24,169 nt of DNA, from NCBI GenBank assembly GCA_002390485.1, contig DGPO01000027.1, positions 1,273 to 25,441 of the forward strand, written 5' to 3'. Below the pieces are notes generated by a model. That model was given only the letters and a program-made list of their open reading frames with translations, ran no database searches and was not told where the DNA came from. This DNA comes from Halieaceae bacterium UBA4438 (GTDB lineage Bacteria > Pseudomonadota > Gammaproteobacteria > Pseudomonadales > Halieaceae). Position numbers and translations under genes: made by a program. Shown here piece after piece: positions 1-7,974 of this stretch (the first letter of the stretch is position 1; every line of letters begins with the position of its first letter).

Positions 1-536
1 CGCTCAATCTCTTCGATTTGAGGCAGCTGATCGGAGCCGGTCATCTTCGCAATGAGGTCCTTCAAAAAGCCTTCGCGGTTCGGATACTCTGAACTGACGA
101 GTGACACCTCAATATTTGACGCTAGATCGCCAGAGGCCGCGGTCAAGTGCCCAAATAACTCACCAAGCGTACCTAAACGCTCCTTAAGCTTCTCCTGCTT
201 CGCGGCAATCAGTAACTCGTTATCTTCAAACTTCTTCTCAAGGCGCGCCGATCGTCGCTCTTCTGCAGTGCGCTCTCGCTCTGCACGATTAAGCTCGGAC
301 TGCTGATTTGACTTATCTTGAGAAAATCGCTGTTCGCGAGCACGGTTTTCACCATCGGCCCGCGATCGGCCCTGCTTGACCAGATCAAGAAGGTCGCTCA
401 TGTTCTGCGCGGCCACTTCCTGCGGAGTAGGACCTGCCGGAACTTCGGGAGCGGCTGCGTCGTCTTGCGCGACTGCAATGCTTGCGAACAAACCTGCAAT
501 GACAAAGGTCGTTGCTTTCAAAAACTTAGCATTCAT
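1..536 (-). CDS. MotA/TolQ/ExbB-family proton channel subunit with N-terminal coiled-coil extension (3' end outside window)
   Basis: Only the first 178 codons are in the window; the reading frame is open to base 1. The start is an ATG at 536, one base after the DUF3450 stop. The visible protein opens with a signal peptide-like stretch (MNAKFLKATTFVIAGLFASIAVAQ), then a short Ala/Pro-rich linker, then a long charged heptad-like region (about residues 50-125, rich in Glu/Arg/Lys) expected to form a coiled coil. The membrane channel domain would lie beyond the window edge, so the family call rests on this extended N-terminus and on the DUF3450 partner. That pairing is typical of the two-ExbB TonB systems of marine gammaproteobacteria (DUF3450, long ExbB, ExbB, ExbD, TonB, TPR). 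The inferred role is proton-motive-force transduction for TonB-dependent outer-membrane uptake. A different periplasmic coiled-coil protein cannot be excluded from this fragment. Confidence 0.75.
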   Translation of the reverse strand, partial: MNAKFLKATTFVIAGLFASIAVAQDDAAAPEVPAGPTPQEVAAQNMSDLLDLVKQGRSRADGENRAREQRFSQDKSNQQSELNRAERERTAEERRSARLEKKFEDNELLIAAKQEKLKERLGTLGELFGHLTAASGDLASNIEVSLVSSEYPNREGFLKDLIAKMTGSDQLPQIEEIE

Positions 537-537
537 C

Positions 538-1320
538 TTAGTTAGCCTCCGGAGCTGCGATAGGCATGTTCAAAAGTTCAATCGTTGCCTGCTTTTTGGC
601 AATGCGGACGGCCTTACGAACGGCCGCAGAGTAATCTGCTGAAGATAATGTTTCCCAAGCACGCGATTCGTTGTCCCATGCGCGCGTTTCTGCACCGTCG
701 GTGGTCTGAGCAACCAACGCGACACGTCCAATGCGGAGCATATCCACTTCACGCTCGGCGCCATCAACTGCGATGGTGTCTGAGTACGCTTCGATACCGC
801 GACCGTACTGAAGCTCAATGGAGTACAGCTCTAGAATTTGGCGAAACGCCTCAGCAGAGGTCACGTCCGAGCGATCTAAATTGGCGCGCACGGCTTCAAT
901 GTTGCCCTTGCGTGTCGACAGGTCAAATGGCATGTCCAGGTCAATGAACTGATCCAAGCCATCGAGCATTCGCGTCACTAGCGGCGGAATTTGACGCTGA
1001 ATAATCGCCGCGTCTGAAATGGACTGATCGATGTCGCTAATACGACGCTCTTGATTCGCAATTTGGCGATCCAAGCGGGCGTTGTAGACCCGAAGACCTT
1101 CAACCTGCTTCATCACGGTTTTGTAATCGGCCAGTAGGTCGCGTGTCTCGTCCGCTAAGCGATCGATCTTGCCCTGCGACGTAACTGCGGCTTTGGTGCG
1201 GTCAATTCCAACCTGCATAATATCTTCGAGTGAGTCAGCTTTGGCATAAGCTGCACCACCCACGAAACTGGCTACGATAGTCGCAACGCCAACAAGAGTT
1301 TTAATCCGAGTGTTAGTCAT
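538..1320 (-). CDS. DUF3450 family periplasmic protein
   Basis: This 260-residue protein has a clear Sec signal peptide (positive N-terminus, hydrophobic core to about residue 25, AYA-KA cleavage context) and is then largely helical and charged, with a coiled-coil-like segment at about residues 40-100 containing many Arg/Gln/Glu. Length and composition match the DUF3450 family, usually encoded first in operons with an extended ExbB, a second ExbB, ExbD, TonB and a TPR protein. The biochemical role is not established; location and partners suggest a periplasmic accessory of a TonB-type energy-transduction complex. It is followed after one base by the ExbB-like gene, so the two are probably translationally coupled. 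The ATG at 1320 is preceded by GAGGAA at a longer than ideal distance. The 190 bases upstream hold the probable operon promoter. Confidence 0.8.
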   Translation of the reverse strand: MTNTRIKTLVGVATIVASFVGGAAYAKADSLEDIMQVGIDRTKAAVTSQGKIDRLADETRDLLADYKTVMKQVEGLRVYNARLDRQIANQERRISDIDQSISDAAIIQRQIPPLVTRMLDGLDQFIDLDMPFDLSTRKGNIEAVRANLDRSDVTSAEAFRQILELYSIELQYGRGIEAYSDTIAVDGAEREVDMLRIGRVALVAQTTDGAETRAWDNESRAWETLSSADYSAAVRKAVRIAKKQATIELLNMPIAAPEAN

Positions 1321-1351
1321 GGGATTCGTATTTCCTCACGCAAAAGAGTCC

Positions 1352-1369
1352 GTGGTCCACAAGTGGTCC
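1352..1369. repeat. Two GTGGTCC copies 11 bases apart in the DUF3450 leader
   Basis: GTGGTCC occurs at 1352-1358 and again at 1363-1369, so the copies are in phase with one turn of the helix. They lie 31-49 bases 5' of the DUF3450 ATG, downstream of the candidate promoter. They could be a tandem protein-binding site or a structured leader; chance duplication is also possible. Confidence 0.3.
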
Positions 1370-1439
1370 GTTTTTCGTCGGTACGGTTTAAGTCCGGCCG
1401 CAGATCTTTTTATAGACTTAGGATCAACGGGACTGAAAC

Positions 1440-1467
1440 TTTATAGCGTAGAATGTTGCAGTGCAAC
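1440..1467 (-). promoter_or_regulatory. Candidate promoter of the DUF3450-exbB operon overlapping a perfect inverted repeat
   Basis: The 190-base gap between folA and DUF3450 holds no gene. On the minus strand it has a TATAAA -10-like box (1445-1440) and a TTGCAC -35-like box (1466-1461) separated by 15 bases, somewhat short. The -35 box lies inside a perfect 6-1-6 inverted repeat, GTTGCA-G-TGCAAC (1455-1467). Such symmetry over a -35 suggests an operator for a dimeric regulator, but no regulator is identified and there is no obvious Fur box. A second TATAAA lies at 1415-1410 on the same strand. The boxes are seen directly; their function is inferred. Confidence 0.35.
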
Positions 1468-1510
1468 GCCTCTAGAAAGTTAATCCGACTTAATTCGATA
1501 AATATTGAGC

Positions 1511-2035
1511 CTATTCCGGGTTTTCGAGCCGAATAACGGAAAAGTCATGGCTATTGCGCTCACCAGCGGGGACCTGCTCTCGAGCAACCTCTCGCCAGCT
1601 CGCGATTGCGTCGAGATCGAAAAAGGCATCGCCGTCGACCTGCCCATGGACCCGAGTAACAAACGCTCGTGAGGCAAAGGGCAATGCTTGGCGATAAACC
1701 TCCGCACCACCAATGACCATGACGCTGTCAGCACCGTCAATAAAAGCCTGACCCTCTGCAAGATCAATAGCCTGCTCTATCGATGATGCAACAGACACAC
1801 CATGGGCCGTCCAAGACGGGTCGCGCGTTAAAATAATATTAAGGCGCCCCGGCAGCGGCCGACCGATCGACTCAAACGTTTTACGCCCCATCACAATCGG
1901 GCGACCCATGGTCGTGCGCTTAAAGTGCTGAAGATCGTCGGGAAGGTCCCAAGGCAACGCATTGCCGCGCCCAATGACACCGTTATCCGCGACGGCCACA
2001 ACAATGGAGACCGGTAATGAGTCAGACTCTCTCAT
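1511..2035 (-). CDS. folA: Dihydrofolate reductase
   Basis: FolA reduces 7,8-dihydrofolate to tetrahydrofolate with NADPH in the cytoplasm, restoring the cofactor oxidised by thymidylate synthase. At 174 residues it is slightly longer than the E. coli enzyme (159), with about eight extra N-terminal residues. Visible family features are the substrate loop with PWDLPDDL at residues 28-35 (D34 corresponds to catalytic D27 of E. coli), the NADPH-binding GRKTFESIGRPLPGR region, the NIILTRD strand and the later VIGGAEVY motif. The start at 2035 lies two bases after the thyA stop, so it is probably translated by coupling. The thyA-folA pair links production and re-reduction of dihydrofolate. No clear rho-independent terminator follows the stop. 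Confidence 0.97.
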   Translation of the reverse strand: MRESDSLPVSIVVAVADNGVIGRGNALPWDLPDDLQHFKRTTMGRPIVMGRKTFESIGRPLPGRLNIILTRDPSWTAHGVSVASSIEQAIDLAEGQAFIDGADSVMVIGGAEVYRQALPFASRAFVTRVHGQVDGDAFFDLDAIASWREVAREQVPAGERNSHDFSVIRLENPE

Positions 2036-2037
2036 GG

Positions 2038-2871
2038 CTACACTGCCACAGGGGCCGAAATATTGGGTTCGGGGTCGTATCCAACAAGCTCAAAATCTTC
2101 AAAGCAGTAATCGTAGATGCTTTCTGGCTTGCGGAGGATGCGAAGACTTGGCCGCTCCTTGGGATGCCGCAAAAGCTGAGTCTCCACTTGCTCGGCATGG
2201 TTGCTGTAAAGGTGGCAGTCGCCCATGGTAACGATCACTTCGCCCGGCTCAAGGCCCACTTGCTGGCACAACATATGAACCAGGAGCGAGACCGAAGCAA
2301 TATTAAACGGCAAGCCTAAAAACGCGTCGCTTGAGCGAATGTAGAGCATCGCTGAAAGACGGCCGTTAGCAACATAGAACTGGTAGAGCAAATGGCACGG
2401 CGGCAAGGCCATGCGGCCCGCCTCTACATTTTCCTGGGGCGACAGGCCCTCATCCGGCAGATACTCAACGTTCCAGGCGTGGAAAAGAATGCGTCGACTC
2501 TCAGGACGACTCCTGAGGCACTCAAGCACGTAATCAATTTGATTAATCTCGCCACCGTCTCGGGTTGGCCACTTGACCCACTGAGCGCCGTAGAGAGGGC
2601 CCAAATCACCCGCGTCAGTCGCCCATTCGTCCCAAATAGAAACCCCATTTTCACGCAACCACTGGGTGTTGGTGTCGCCACTTAAAAACCAGATCAACTC
2701 ATTGACGACACTTTTAAAGTGCACTTTCTTCGTCGTTAAGACAGGAAAACCGTCGTTCAAGTCAAAGCGTAACTGGCGGCCAAATACTGACCGCGTGCCT
2801 GTGCCGGTCCTGTCACCTCGGTCCACTCCCGTGTCCCGAATATCGCGCAAAAGATCCAAATACTGCTGCAT
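2038..2871 (-). CDS. thyA: Thymidylate synthase
   Basis: ThyA methylates dUMP to dTMP using methylenetetrahydrofolate, leaving dihydrofolate for the adjacent FolA. The 277-residue protein has RGDRTGTGT (18-26), WDEW (80-83), the [10 protein letters not shown] phosphate-binding arginine pair (125-134), the nucleophile in LPPCH (C159), LPFN and HLYSNH. It is 13 residues longer than the E. coli enzyme; the excess sits just before the catalytic cysteine, at about residues 138-152, as in other long-insert bacterial ThyA proteins. The E. coli RSCD segment reads RSSD here, a mild change. The ATG at 2871 has AGGA eight bases upstream and begins 10 bases after lgt ends, the common lgt-thyA arrangement of gammaproteobacteria. 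Confidence 0.98.
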   Translation of the reverse strand: MQQYLDLLRDIRDTGVDRGDRTGTGTRSVFGRQLRFDLNDGFPVLTTKKVHFKSVVNELIWFLSGDTNTQWLRENGVSIWDEWATDAGDLGPLYGAQWVKWPTRDGGEINQIDYVLECLRSRPESRRILFHAWNVEYLPDEGLSPQENVEAGRMALPPCHLLYQFYVANGRLSAMLYIRSSDAFLGLPFNIASVSLLVHMLCQQVGLEPGEVIVTMGDCHLYSNHAEQVETQLLRHPKERPSLRILRKPESIYDYCFEDFELVGYDPEPNISAPVAV

Positions 2872-2881
2872 GCAAAACGTC

Positions 2882-3673
2882 CTATTTTTTCGCGTCGCGG
2901 CGATACGCCCAAATCATAATAGCGGCACCGATAGCAATCATCGGCAGGGACAATAATTGTCCACGCGTCATCCAGCCCAATGCATCAAAACCGATGTGTG
3001 CATCTGGCTCGCGGAAAAACTCTGCGAATGATCGAAACAGGCCGTAACCCAAAAGAAAAAGGCCCGCCGCTGACCAATGAGGACGCGGCGACCGTGTGTA
3101 CCAAAATAACACGAAGAAAAGGAGTATCCCTTCCATCGCGAACTGATATAGCTGAGACGGATGTCGGGCCAATCCCAAAGGATCTCCAGGGAAAACCATT
3201 GCCCAGGGCACATCCGCTGGCCGCCCCCAGAGCTCTTGGTTGATAAAGTTCCCAATACGGCCCAGCGCCAAACCCACCGGTGCTAAAGGTGCAATAAAGT
3301 CGACGAGCGCTCCAAACTCAATTTTCTGGTGCCGAGAGAACAACCACATAGCAATGACGACGCCCAAAAAACCGCCGTGGAACGCCATACCACCTTCCCA
3401 CAAACGAAACACTCTCAAGGGATCGTCCCATAGCGAGCCCGCGCCATAAAACAGGGCGTAACCAATTCGTCCACCCGCCACAATACCCAGGGCTGCATAA
3501 AAAATTAAATCGTCAATTTGCTCCTCGGAGACCGGCGACTGCGCCAACTGCGCACGCCGCTTGCCTAGCCACCACGCAAAGATCAAGCCCCCGACGTACG
3601 TCAGTCCGTACCAATAAATTGAAATCGGCCCCAGCGAAAGCGCAACAGGATCGATTTGGGGGTAATGAATCAT
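2882..3673 (-). CDS. lgt: Prolipoprotein diacylglyceryl transferase
   Basis: Lgt transfers diacylglycerol from phosphatidylglycerol to the lipobox cysteine of prolipoproteins at the inner membrane. The 263-residue product has several hydrophobic spans and the hallmark residues: HGGFLG at 99-104, the [14 protein letters not shown] signature at 138-151 with R139, and a C-terminal arginine (R237) in TRGQLLS. N-terminal [19 protein letters not shown] is also typical. The ATG at 3673 follows AAGGAAG at good distance. It precedes thyA by 10 bases. In E. coli and Pseudomonas ptsP sits between rppH and lgt; here only 81 bases without an ORF separate them. Confidence 0.98.
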   Translation of the reverse strand: MIHYPQIDPVALSLGPISIYWYGLTYVGGLIFAWWLGKRRAQLAQSPVSEEQIDDLIFYAALGIVAGGRIGYALFYGAGSLWDDPLRVFRLWEGGMAFHGGFLGVVIAMWLFSRHQKIEFGALVDFIAPLAPVGLALGRIGNFINQELWGRPADVPWAMVFPGDPLGLARHPSQLYQFAMEGILLFFVLFWYTRSPRPHWSAAGLFLLGYGLFRSFAEFFREPDAHIGFDALGWMTRGQLLSLPMIAIGAAIMIWAYRRDAKK

Positions 3674-3754
3674 CGCTTCCTTAACTCAAATAGAGACATT
3701 GATCAGTTTGCTTCACGCTCGAGCACATACCATTAGGGAAAAGACCACACACCT

Positions 3755-4294
3755 TCAGCGTTTCCGACGACGACGTCTCGTATTGGCCTTTGGTAAATTA
3801 AAGCCCACCAGCTCCGACAGTGCAGAACGATAGACTTGCTGCTTAAAATCCACGACTGAGGAAATGGGATACCAGTAGCTCACCCACTGCCAGTCACGGA
3901 ACTCGGGCTTTTTGTCGATATCCAGCCGCACCGCGTCGTCCGGCGCGTCCAGACGCAATAAAAACCACTTCTGTTTCTGGCCAATACAAATCGGTGATTC
4001 ATTTTTTCTGACGTACTTCGCGGGGAGCCGATAACGGAGCCAGCCCTTCGTCACGCCTAAGACGGTGACGTGTTCGGGTAACAGACCAATTTCCTCTCGA
4101 AGCTCTCTAAACATCGCCTCTTGCGGGTCTTCGTTCGAATCAATGCCGCCTTGCGGGAACTGCCAAGAGTCCTTGCCTTTGACTCGCTTTCCCCACAGCA
4201 CCTGACCATCACGGTTTGTCACGACAATCCCAACGTTAGGCCTAAAACCAGCCTCGTCGATGACGCGGTCTTTGTCTACTGTACTCACACCCAT
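3755..4294 (-). CDS. rppH: RNA pyrophosphohydrolase (Nudix)
   Basis: RppH removes pyrophosphate from the 5' end of transcripts, opening them to RNase E decay. The full Nudix box is present at residues 49-71, including REL-R-EE-I-GL, after the WQFPQGGI lead-in typical of RppH/YgdP. At 179 residues it has the usual size, with a strongly basic Arg-rich C-terminal tail (173-179) that may contact RNA. Start choice is uncertain: the ATG at 4294 directly abuts GAAAGG, too close for a ribosome site, whereas the in-frame GTG two codons later (4288) has that AAGG at six bases. Its downstream neighbour is lgt; ptsP, the usual partner, is absent. Confidence 0.96.
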   Translation of the reverse strand: MGVSTVDKDRVIDEAGFRPNVGIVVTNRDGQVLWGKRVKGKDSWQFPQGGIDSNEDPQEAMFRELREEIGLLPEHVTVLGVTKGWLRYRLPAKYVRKNESPICIGQKQKWFLLRLDAPDDAVRLDIDKKPEFRDWQWVSYWYPISSVVDFKQQVYRSALSELVGFNLPKANTRRRRRKR

Positions 4295-4411
4295 CCTTTC
4301 GCGATGCGCGTCTGCACATCTATACTAGAATCTCAATAAGCCGTAGTGTCCCACATCGCGGGCCACCATGCTCACAACGAATGATAAACAACTCAAAGGT
4401 AAGGCTTAGTC

Positions 4412-5068
4412 ATGGGGCTTGCGCTGTTTGATCTAGACAACACACTGATTGCCGGAGACTCAGATCATTTGTGGGGAGACTTTCTCGTCAACCAAGGCCT
4501 GGTGGATCCACAAACACACAAAGCGCTGAACGCGCTGTTTTACCGACAGTACCAGGAAGGGCAACTCGACATTGACGAGTATTTGTCCTTCGCTCTCGGC
4601 CCAATGGCGGGAATGACGCCCGAGTCGCTTAGCGCACTGCACCGTATATTTGTGAAAGAACACATCGAGCCGATTTTACTCGACCGCGCTTTTGATCTGA
4701 TTCAGGAGCATCGTATTAACGGCGATACGATCGTCATTATTACGGCTACAAACACGCTGGTGACGCGCCCTATCGCAGATAGATTAGGCGTGGAACACCT
4801 CATTGGTTGCGAAGCAGAAATCAAAAACGGGCATTTTACAGGCAAACCGAGCGGCACACCGTCATTTGCCGAGGGCAAAGTGATCCGAATAAAGGACTGG
4901 TGCGAGACGCAGGGCCAATCGATGGAAGGCGCTGTGTTTTACTCCGACTCGCACAATGACTTGCCTCTGCTTCAAGCGGTGTATAAACCTGTCGCTGTTG
5001 ACCCCGATGACCGATTGAAGCGCGAAGCACTGCGAAACGGCTGGGACATTATCTCTTTACGAGATTAG
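4412..5068 (+). CDS. HAD-IB family phosphatase
   Basis: This 218-residue cytoplasmic hydrolase has all four HAD motifs: DLDNT (D7 nucleophile, D9), ITATNT (T111), the lysine of EGKV (K156) and [11 protein letters not shown] (D179, D183). It belongs to the phosphoserine phosphatase-like IB branch. The orthologous position next to rppH in Pseudomonas is held by a HAD enzyme; relatives have been annotated as histidinol-phosphatase or phosphoserine phosphatase-like. The sequence alone does not settle the substrate. Phosphoserine would fit the serA gene in this window, but that is speculation. The ATG is preceded by AAGG seven bases upstream. It is divergent from rppH, and its last four bases overlap the convergent gcvH stop. 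Confidence 0.9.
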   Translation: MGLALFDLDNTLIAGDSDHLWGDFLVNQGLVDPQTHKALNALFYRQYQEGQLDIDEYLSFALGPMAGMTPESLSALHRIFVKEHIEPILLDRAFDLIQEHRINGDTIVIITATNTLVTRPIADRLGVEHLIGCEAEIKNGHFTGKPSGTPSFAEGKVIRIKDWCETQGQSMEGAVFYSDSHNDLPLLQAVYKPVAVDPDDRLKREALRNGWDIISLRD

Positions 5069-5457
5069 TCCTCATCATCACAGAACGCTTCATACTCTTC
5101 TGCAGACATCAATGCCTCGAGTTCGCTGAGGTCATCGACTCGGAGCTTGAAAAACCATCCATCATTGAAGGCATCTGAATTCACTGTCTCGGGAGAATCT
5201 TCAAGCGCTTCATTAGCGGCCAGTACTTCGCCACTGATGGGCGCGTAAATATCCGATGCGGCTTTGACGGACTCAACTACGCCCGCCTGATCACCCGCAG
5301 CAATCTGATCACCAACCTCGGGCATCTCTACAAACACCACGTCGCCCAGAGCATCCTGCGCATGCTCGGTGATGCCTATGGTAACGGTTCCGTCCTCTTC
5401 GCGGCGCACCCACTCATGAGTCTTTGCGTAGTAAAGTTCAGATGGGGCCTGGCTCAT
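5065..5457 (-). CDS. gcvH: Glycine cleavage system H protein
   Basis: GcvH is the lipoylated carrier that shuttles the aminomethyl arm between the P, T and L proteins, so glycine yields methylenetetrahydrofolate, CO2 and ammonia. The 130-residue protein has the lipoyl-domain core with the acceptor lysine in VESVKAASD (K65), THEW near the N-terminus and the [16 protein letters not shown] segment. I chose ATG 5457 rather than the in-frame TTG at 5460 because GAGGA lies seven bases upstream of the ATG. It is an orphan here: E. coli has ubiI-gcvT-gcvH-gcvP, but ubiI is followed by 118 bases and then gcvH, and a convergent HAD gene abuts its 3' end. The T and P proteins must be encoded elsewhere if the system works. 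Confidence 0.97.
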   Translation of the reverse strand: MSQAPSELYYAKTHEWVRREEDGTVTIGITEHAQDALGDVVFVEMPEVGDQIAAGDQAGVVESVKAASDIYAPISGEVLAANEALEDSPETVNSDAFNDGWFFKLRVDDLSELEALMSAEEYEAFCDDED

Positions 5458-5497
5458 CAATCAATCCTCAATATGACGGTGTAGAAAGGGTAGTGTC

Positions 5498-5514
5498 TGC
5501 CAGCGCATCTGGCA
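5498..5514. repeat. Perfect 6-bp inverted repeat upstream of gcvH
   Basis: TGCCAG (5498-5503) and CTGGCA (5509-5514) flank a 5-base loop in the 118-base gap between ubiI and gcvH. It begins 41 bases upstream of the gcvH ATG. It has no T-run on either side, so it is a poor intrinsic terminator; an operator or leader hairpin is possible. No gene is seen in this gap. Confidence 0.35.
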
Positions 5515-5578
5515 ATTACTGCAACGACAATTCAACTGTAAATACTGCATCACTGTAGGTCGCAATGCGACTCAGAAA

Positions 5579-6778
5579 CTACCCACCAACGGCTTGCTGG
5601 ATAAACCATTTTTTGACTCGAGGAAGCGCATTCACAGAGTTCAGACCCATGTTGCGAAGCATCGTCATCGCGGTATCAGTCGAGCCGAAACCCCACTTAA
5701 ACGCCTGCATTGCGGCCATCATGCTCAAATTATCGCCTTTACGCTGACGCTCGTAGCGGCTCAATACCTGTGATGCACCCCAGTCGGCGCCCCGTTCGTA
5801 GGCACGGCAAATCTCCCCGCCCAGCACACGAGCGTCTGACAAGCCCAGATTGATTCCCTGACCTGCCAGCGGGTGGATTGAATGCGCCGCATCACCCACC
5901 AGAACAAAACGGTGACTGAAATAATTCACAGCGTGGCATTGCACCAACGGAAAGGCTTGGCGATCACTCACGGCCGTTACCCGAGGACCGCGCCCTGACA
6001 ACGCGGCATTGAGCCCTTGGATAAACGCCTCGTCGTCGGCATCAATCCACTTTTGACTCACTGTCTCATCGAGTGACCAGACAATTGAGCACAGGTTTTG
6101 GTCCGCAAGCGGCAAAAGAGCGAGCGGACCTGAGGGTAGAAATGCCTGCCAACAGGTCGCCGCGTGATCAGGCTCAACGCTGACAGTCGCCACAATCGCT
6201 TGCTGCTGATAGGACCATGTCCGGGTTCGCATGGCGGCAAAATCGCGACTTTTCGATCGACCGCCGTCGGCGCCAATCGTAAGAGAGGCAACCACTTCGT
6301 CACCCGACGAGGTCACCATTTCCGCACCCTCGCTATGCGTTGAAAGCGCATCAAGCCGGGTGTCCCAAAACACCTGAATATTGGGTACTAACGCCGCACG
6401 CCGCTTCAGCGCATCGACGGTGACCGACGACTCAACAATGCTTCCGAGCTCTCTCAGTCTTAACTCTTCGGCGGTAAATTGAACACAGCCCGTGCCCTCG
6501 GCATCCCAGACACACATGTCGGTATAAGCGCCGACGCGCTGAGTCGCATGGATGCTCTGCCAAACCTCCAGCGACTCTAAAAACTTGATCGATGCGGGTG
6601 TTAACGCCGTTACTCGGCGACTCCACGCATTTAACGCTCGCTCTTCAGACGGCTCGTTTGGCTCTTTCTGCGCATCAAAAATGGCTATACGCAAGCCCGT
6701 GGGTGCGATTGCCAGCGCAGTGGCTAGCCCTACGACACCAGCTCCAATTATGGCAATGTCGACGTCCTGACGCGCCAT
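5579..6778 (-). CDS. ubiI: FAD-dependent ubiquinone-biosynthesis hydroxylase (UbiI/VisC type)
   Basis: This class A flavin monooxygenase of 399 residues hydroxylates the aromatic ring of ubiquinone intermediates; UbiI acts at C5 in E. coli. Visible motifs are the N-terminal dinucleotide-binding GAGVVG (12-17), the DG motif at ADGGRS (170-175) and the FAD-ribityl motif GDAAHSIHPLAGQGIN (295-310), diagnostic of the UbiH/F/I/L/M family. The tail is the usual short hydrophobic VisC-like end. It starts two bases after the ubiH stop. Exact regioselectivity (UbiI against UbiF or UbiM) is assigned from position beside ubiH and pepP, so the symbol is less certain than the family. Confidence 0.9.
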   Translation of the reverse strand: MARQDVDIAIIGAGVVGLATALAIAPTGLRIAIFDAQKEPNEPSEERALNAWSRRVTALTPASIKFLESLEVWQSIHATQRVGAYTDMCVWDAEGTGCVQFTAEELRLRELGSIVESSVTVDALKRRAALVPNIQVFWDTRLDALSTHSEGAEMVTSSGDEVVASLTIGADGGRSKSRDFAAMRTRTWSYQQQAIVATVSVEPDHAATCWQAFLPSGPLALLPLADQNLCSIVWSLDETVSQKWIDADDEAFIQGLNAALSGRGPRVTAVSDRQAFPLVQCHAVNYFSHRFVLVGDAAHSIHPLAGQGINLGLSDARVLGGEICRAYERGADWGASQVLSRYERQRKGDNLSMMAAMQAFKWGFGSTDTAMTMLRNMGLNSVNALPRVKKWFIQQAVGG

Positions 6779-6780
6779 GA

Positions 6781-7974
6781 CTACCGTCTCCCCATCCCAA
6801 ACTCGGCAACACGGCGCTTCACGGGCTGGGCCATGTCCAGTAGCGACAACGCAGCACTGCCAAACCCATCAATAAGCGGTGATGGCGTATCAAATAATTG
6901 AGAAAGAAGCGTCGTCGCAGAAATCGTTTGTTCATGGTCAGACGCGCTGTCGAGCGCGAAGCTGCTCAGTCTTTTCAGCGAACCGAACGGTGCATCGCAG
7001 GACATTTCACGGTGAATAAGTCCGTCTAAGCGATGGATATCTCTCACAGAGAGATTAAAGCCCTGACCCGCCACGGGATGAACTGTATGCGCCGCATTAC
7101 CCAGTAAAATACAGCGATGACGGACCGTCTCTCGACTAATAACCACGCTAAGTGGCCAACCCGCACGCTGCCCAATCTTCGTTGCCTTACCGACTCGCCA
7201 ACCGATCATTGACTGTAATTCCGACATGAAATCACGGTCGTTTAATCGCAACAGTCGTGCTTGCGTGTCTTGATGAGCACACCAGATCACATTGTAGCGC
7301 GGCCTTGAAGATCCACTGCTTGGCAAAGGTAGAAATGCCAAGGGGCCCTGGTGTGTGAAACGTTCATAAGCCACCGCGCGGTCCTCACCGTCTGTTTCGC
7401 AATTAAAGGCGATCGCGTATTGCACAGCGGCCCGTCGATGCACGCCAATACCCAACGACTGACGGAGTGCCGACTCTGCACCGTCAGCAATGATCACAAG
7501 GTCCGCTTTAATTTCCCGACCGTCATCAAGCACCAGCTCTGGGCGGCTCACGGTAGCGGAAAAATCAACCACTTCCCGGCCTTCAATGACGTCAACCTCT
7601 GCCCGCTTGCAGCGATCAAGCAGTGAGGCCTGAAGGAGCGCATTTTCAATCACCCAACCCATCGGTTCGCCCTGAAAAACGTCATCGCTCAGTAGGGCGC
7701 TGCCAAAGCGTGATTGACGCGAGACATGAATATCGTTGATCGCCTTTGCAGAAGGCTCAAGATCAGGCCAAAAACCCCAGGACGCTAGGCGCTCTTTCGA
7801 GCTTCGGCTCAGCGCTGTAGCACGAGTGTCGAGCGAATCTTGAGGCGCCTTTGGAAACGCGCGCTCGATAAGGCTGACCTGCAATTGACCGTTTAGCCGC
7901 TCGCCAACCCGTGACGCCAACAAGAGTCCCGCAAGACCCCCGCCGACAATGACAAGGTGGGGCTGATCGGTCAC
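6781..7974 (-). CDS. ubiH: 2-octaprenyl-6-methoxyphenol hydroxylase
   Basis: UbiH is the C1 hydroxylase of ubiquinone synthesis, an FAD monooxygenase associated with the inner membrane. The 397-residue protein has GGGLAG (11-16), the DTRATALSRSS segment common in UbiH, an ADGAES DG motif and GNAAHTVHPVAGQGFN. Asn in place of Asp in that last motif is characteristic of UbiH (E. coli has GNAAQ) and separates it from UbiI. The start codon is GTG at 7974; its first base is shared with the final base of the pepP TAG, so translation is probably coupled. Confidence 0.95.
   Translation of the reverse strand: MTDQPHLVIVGGGLAGLLLASRVGERLNGQLQVSLIERAFPKAPQDSLDTRATALSRSSKERLASWGFWPDLEPSAKAINDIHVSRQSRFGSALLSDDVFQGEPMGWVIENALLQASLLDRCKRAEVDVIEGREVVDFSATVSRPELVLDDGREIKADLVIIADGAESALRQSLGIGVHRRAAVQYAIAFNCETDGEDRAVAYERFTHQGPLAFLPLPSSGSSRPRYNVIWCAHQDTQARLLRLNDRDFMSELQSMIGWRVGKATKIGQRAGWPLSVVISRETVRHRCILLGNAAHTVHPVAGQGFNLSVRDIHRLDGLIHREMSCDAPFGSLKRLSSFALDSASDHEQTISATTLLSQLFDTPSPLIDGFGSAALSLLDMAQPVKRRVAEFGMGRR

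Noticed and set aside
6781..7974. Broken FAD motif (GNAAH instead of GDAAH) in UbiH as a sign of inactivation
   Set aside because: Asn at this position is normal for UbiH, including the E. coli enzyme.
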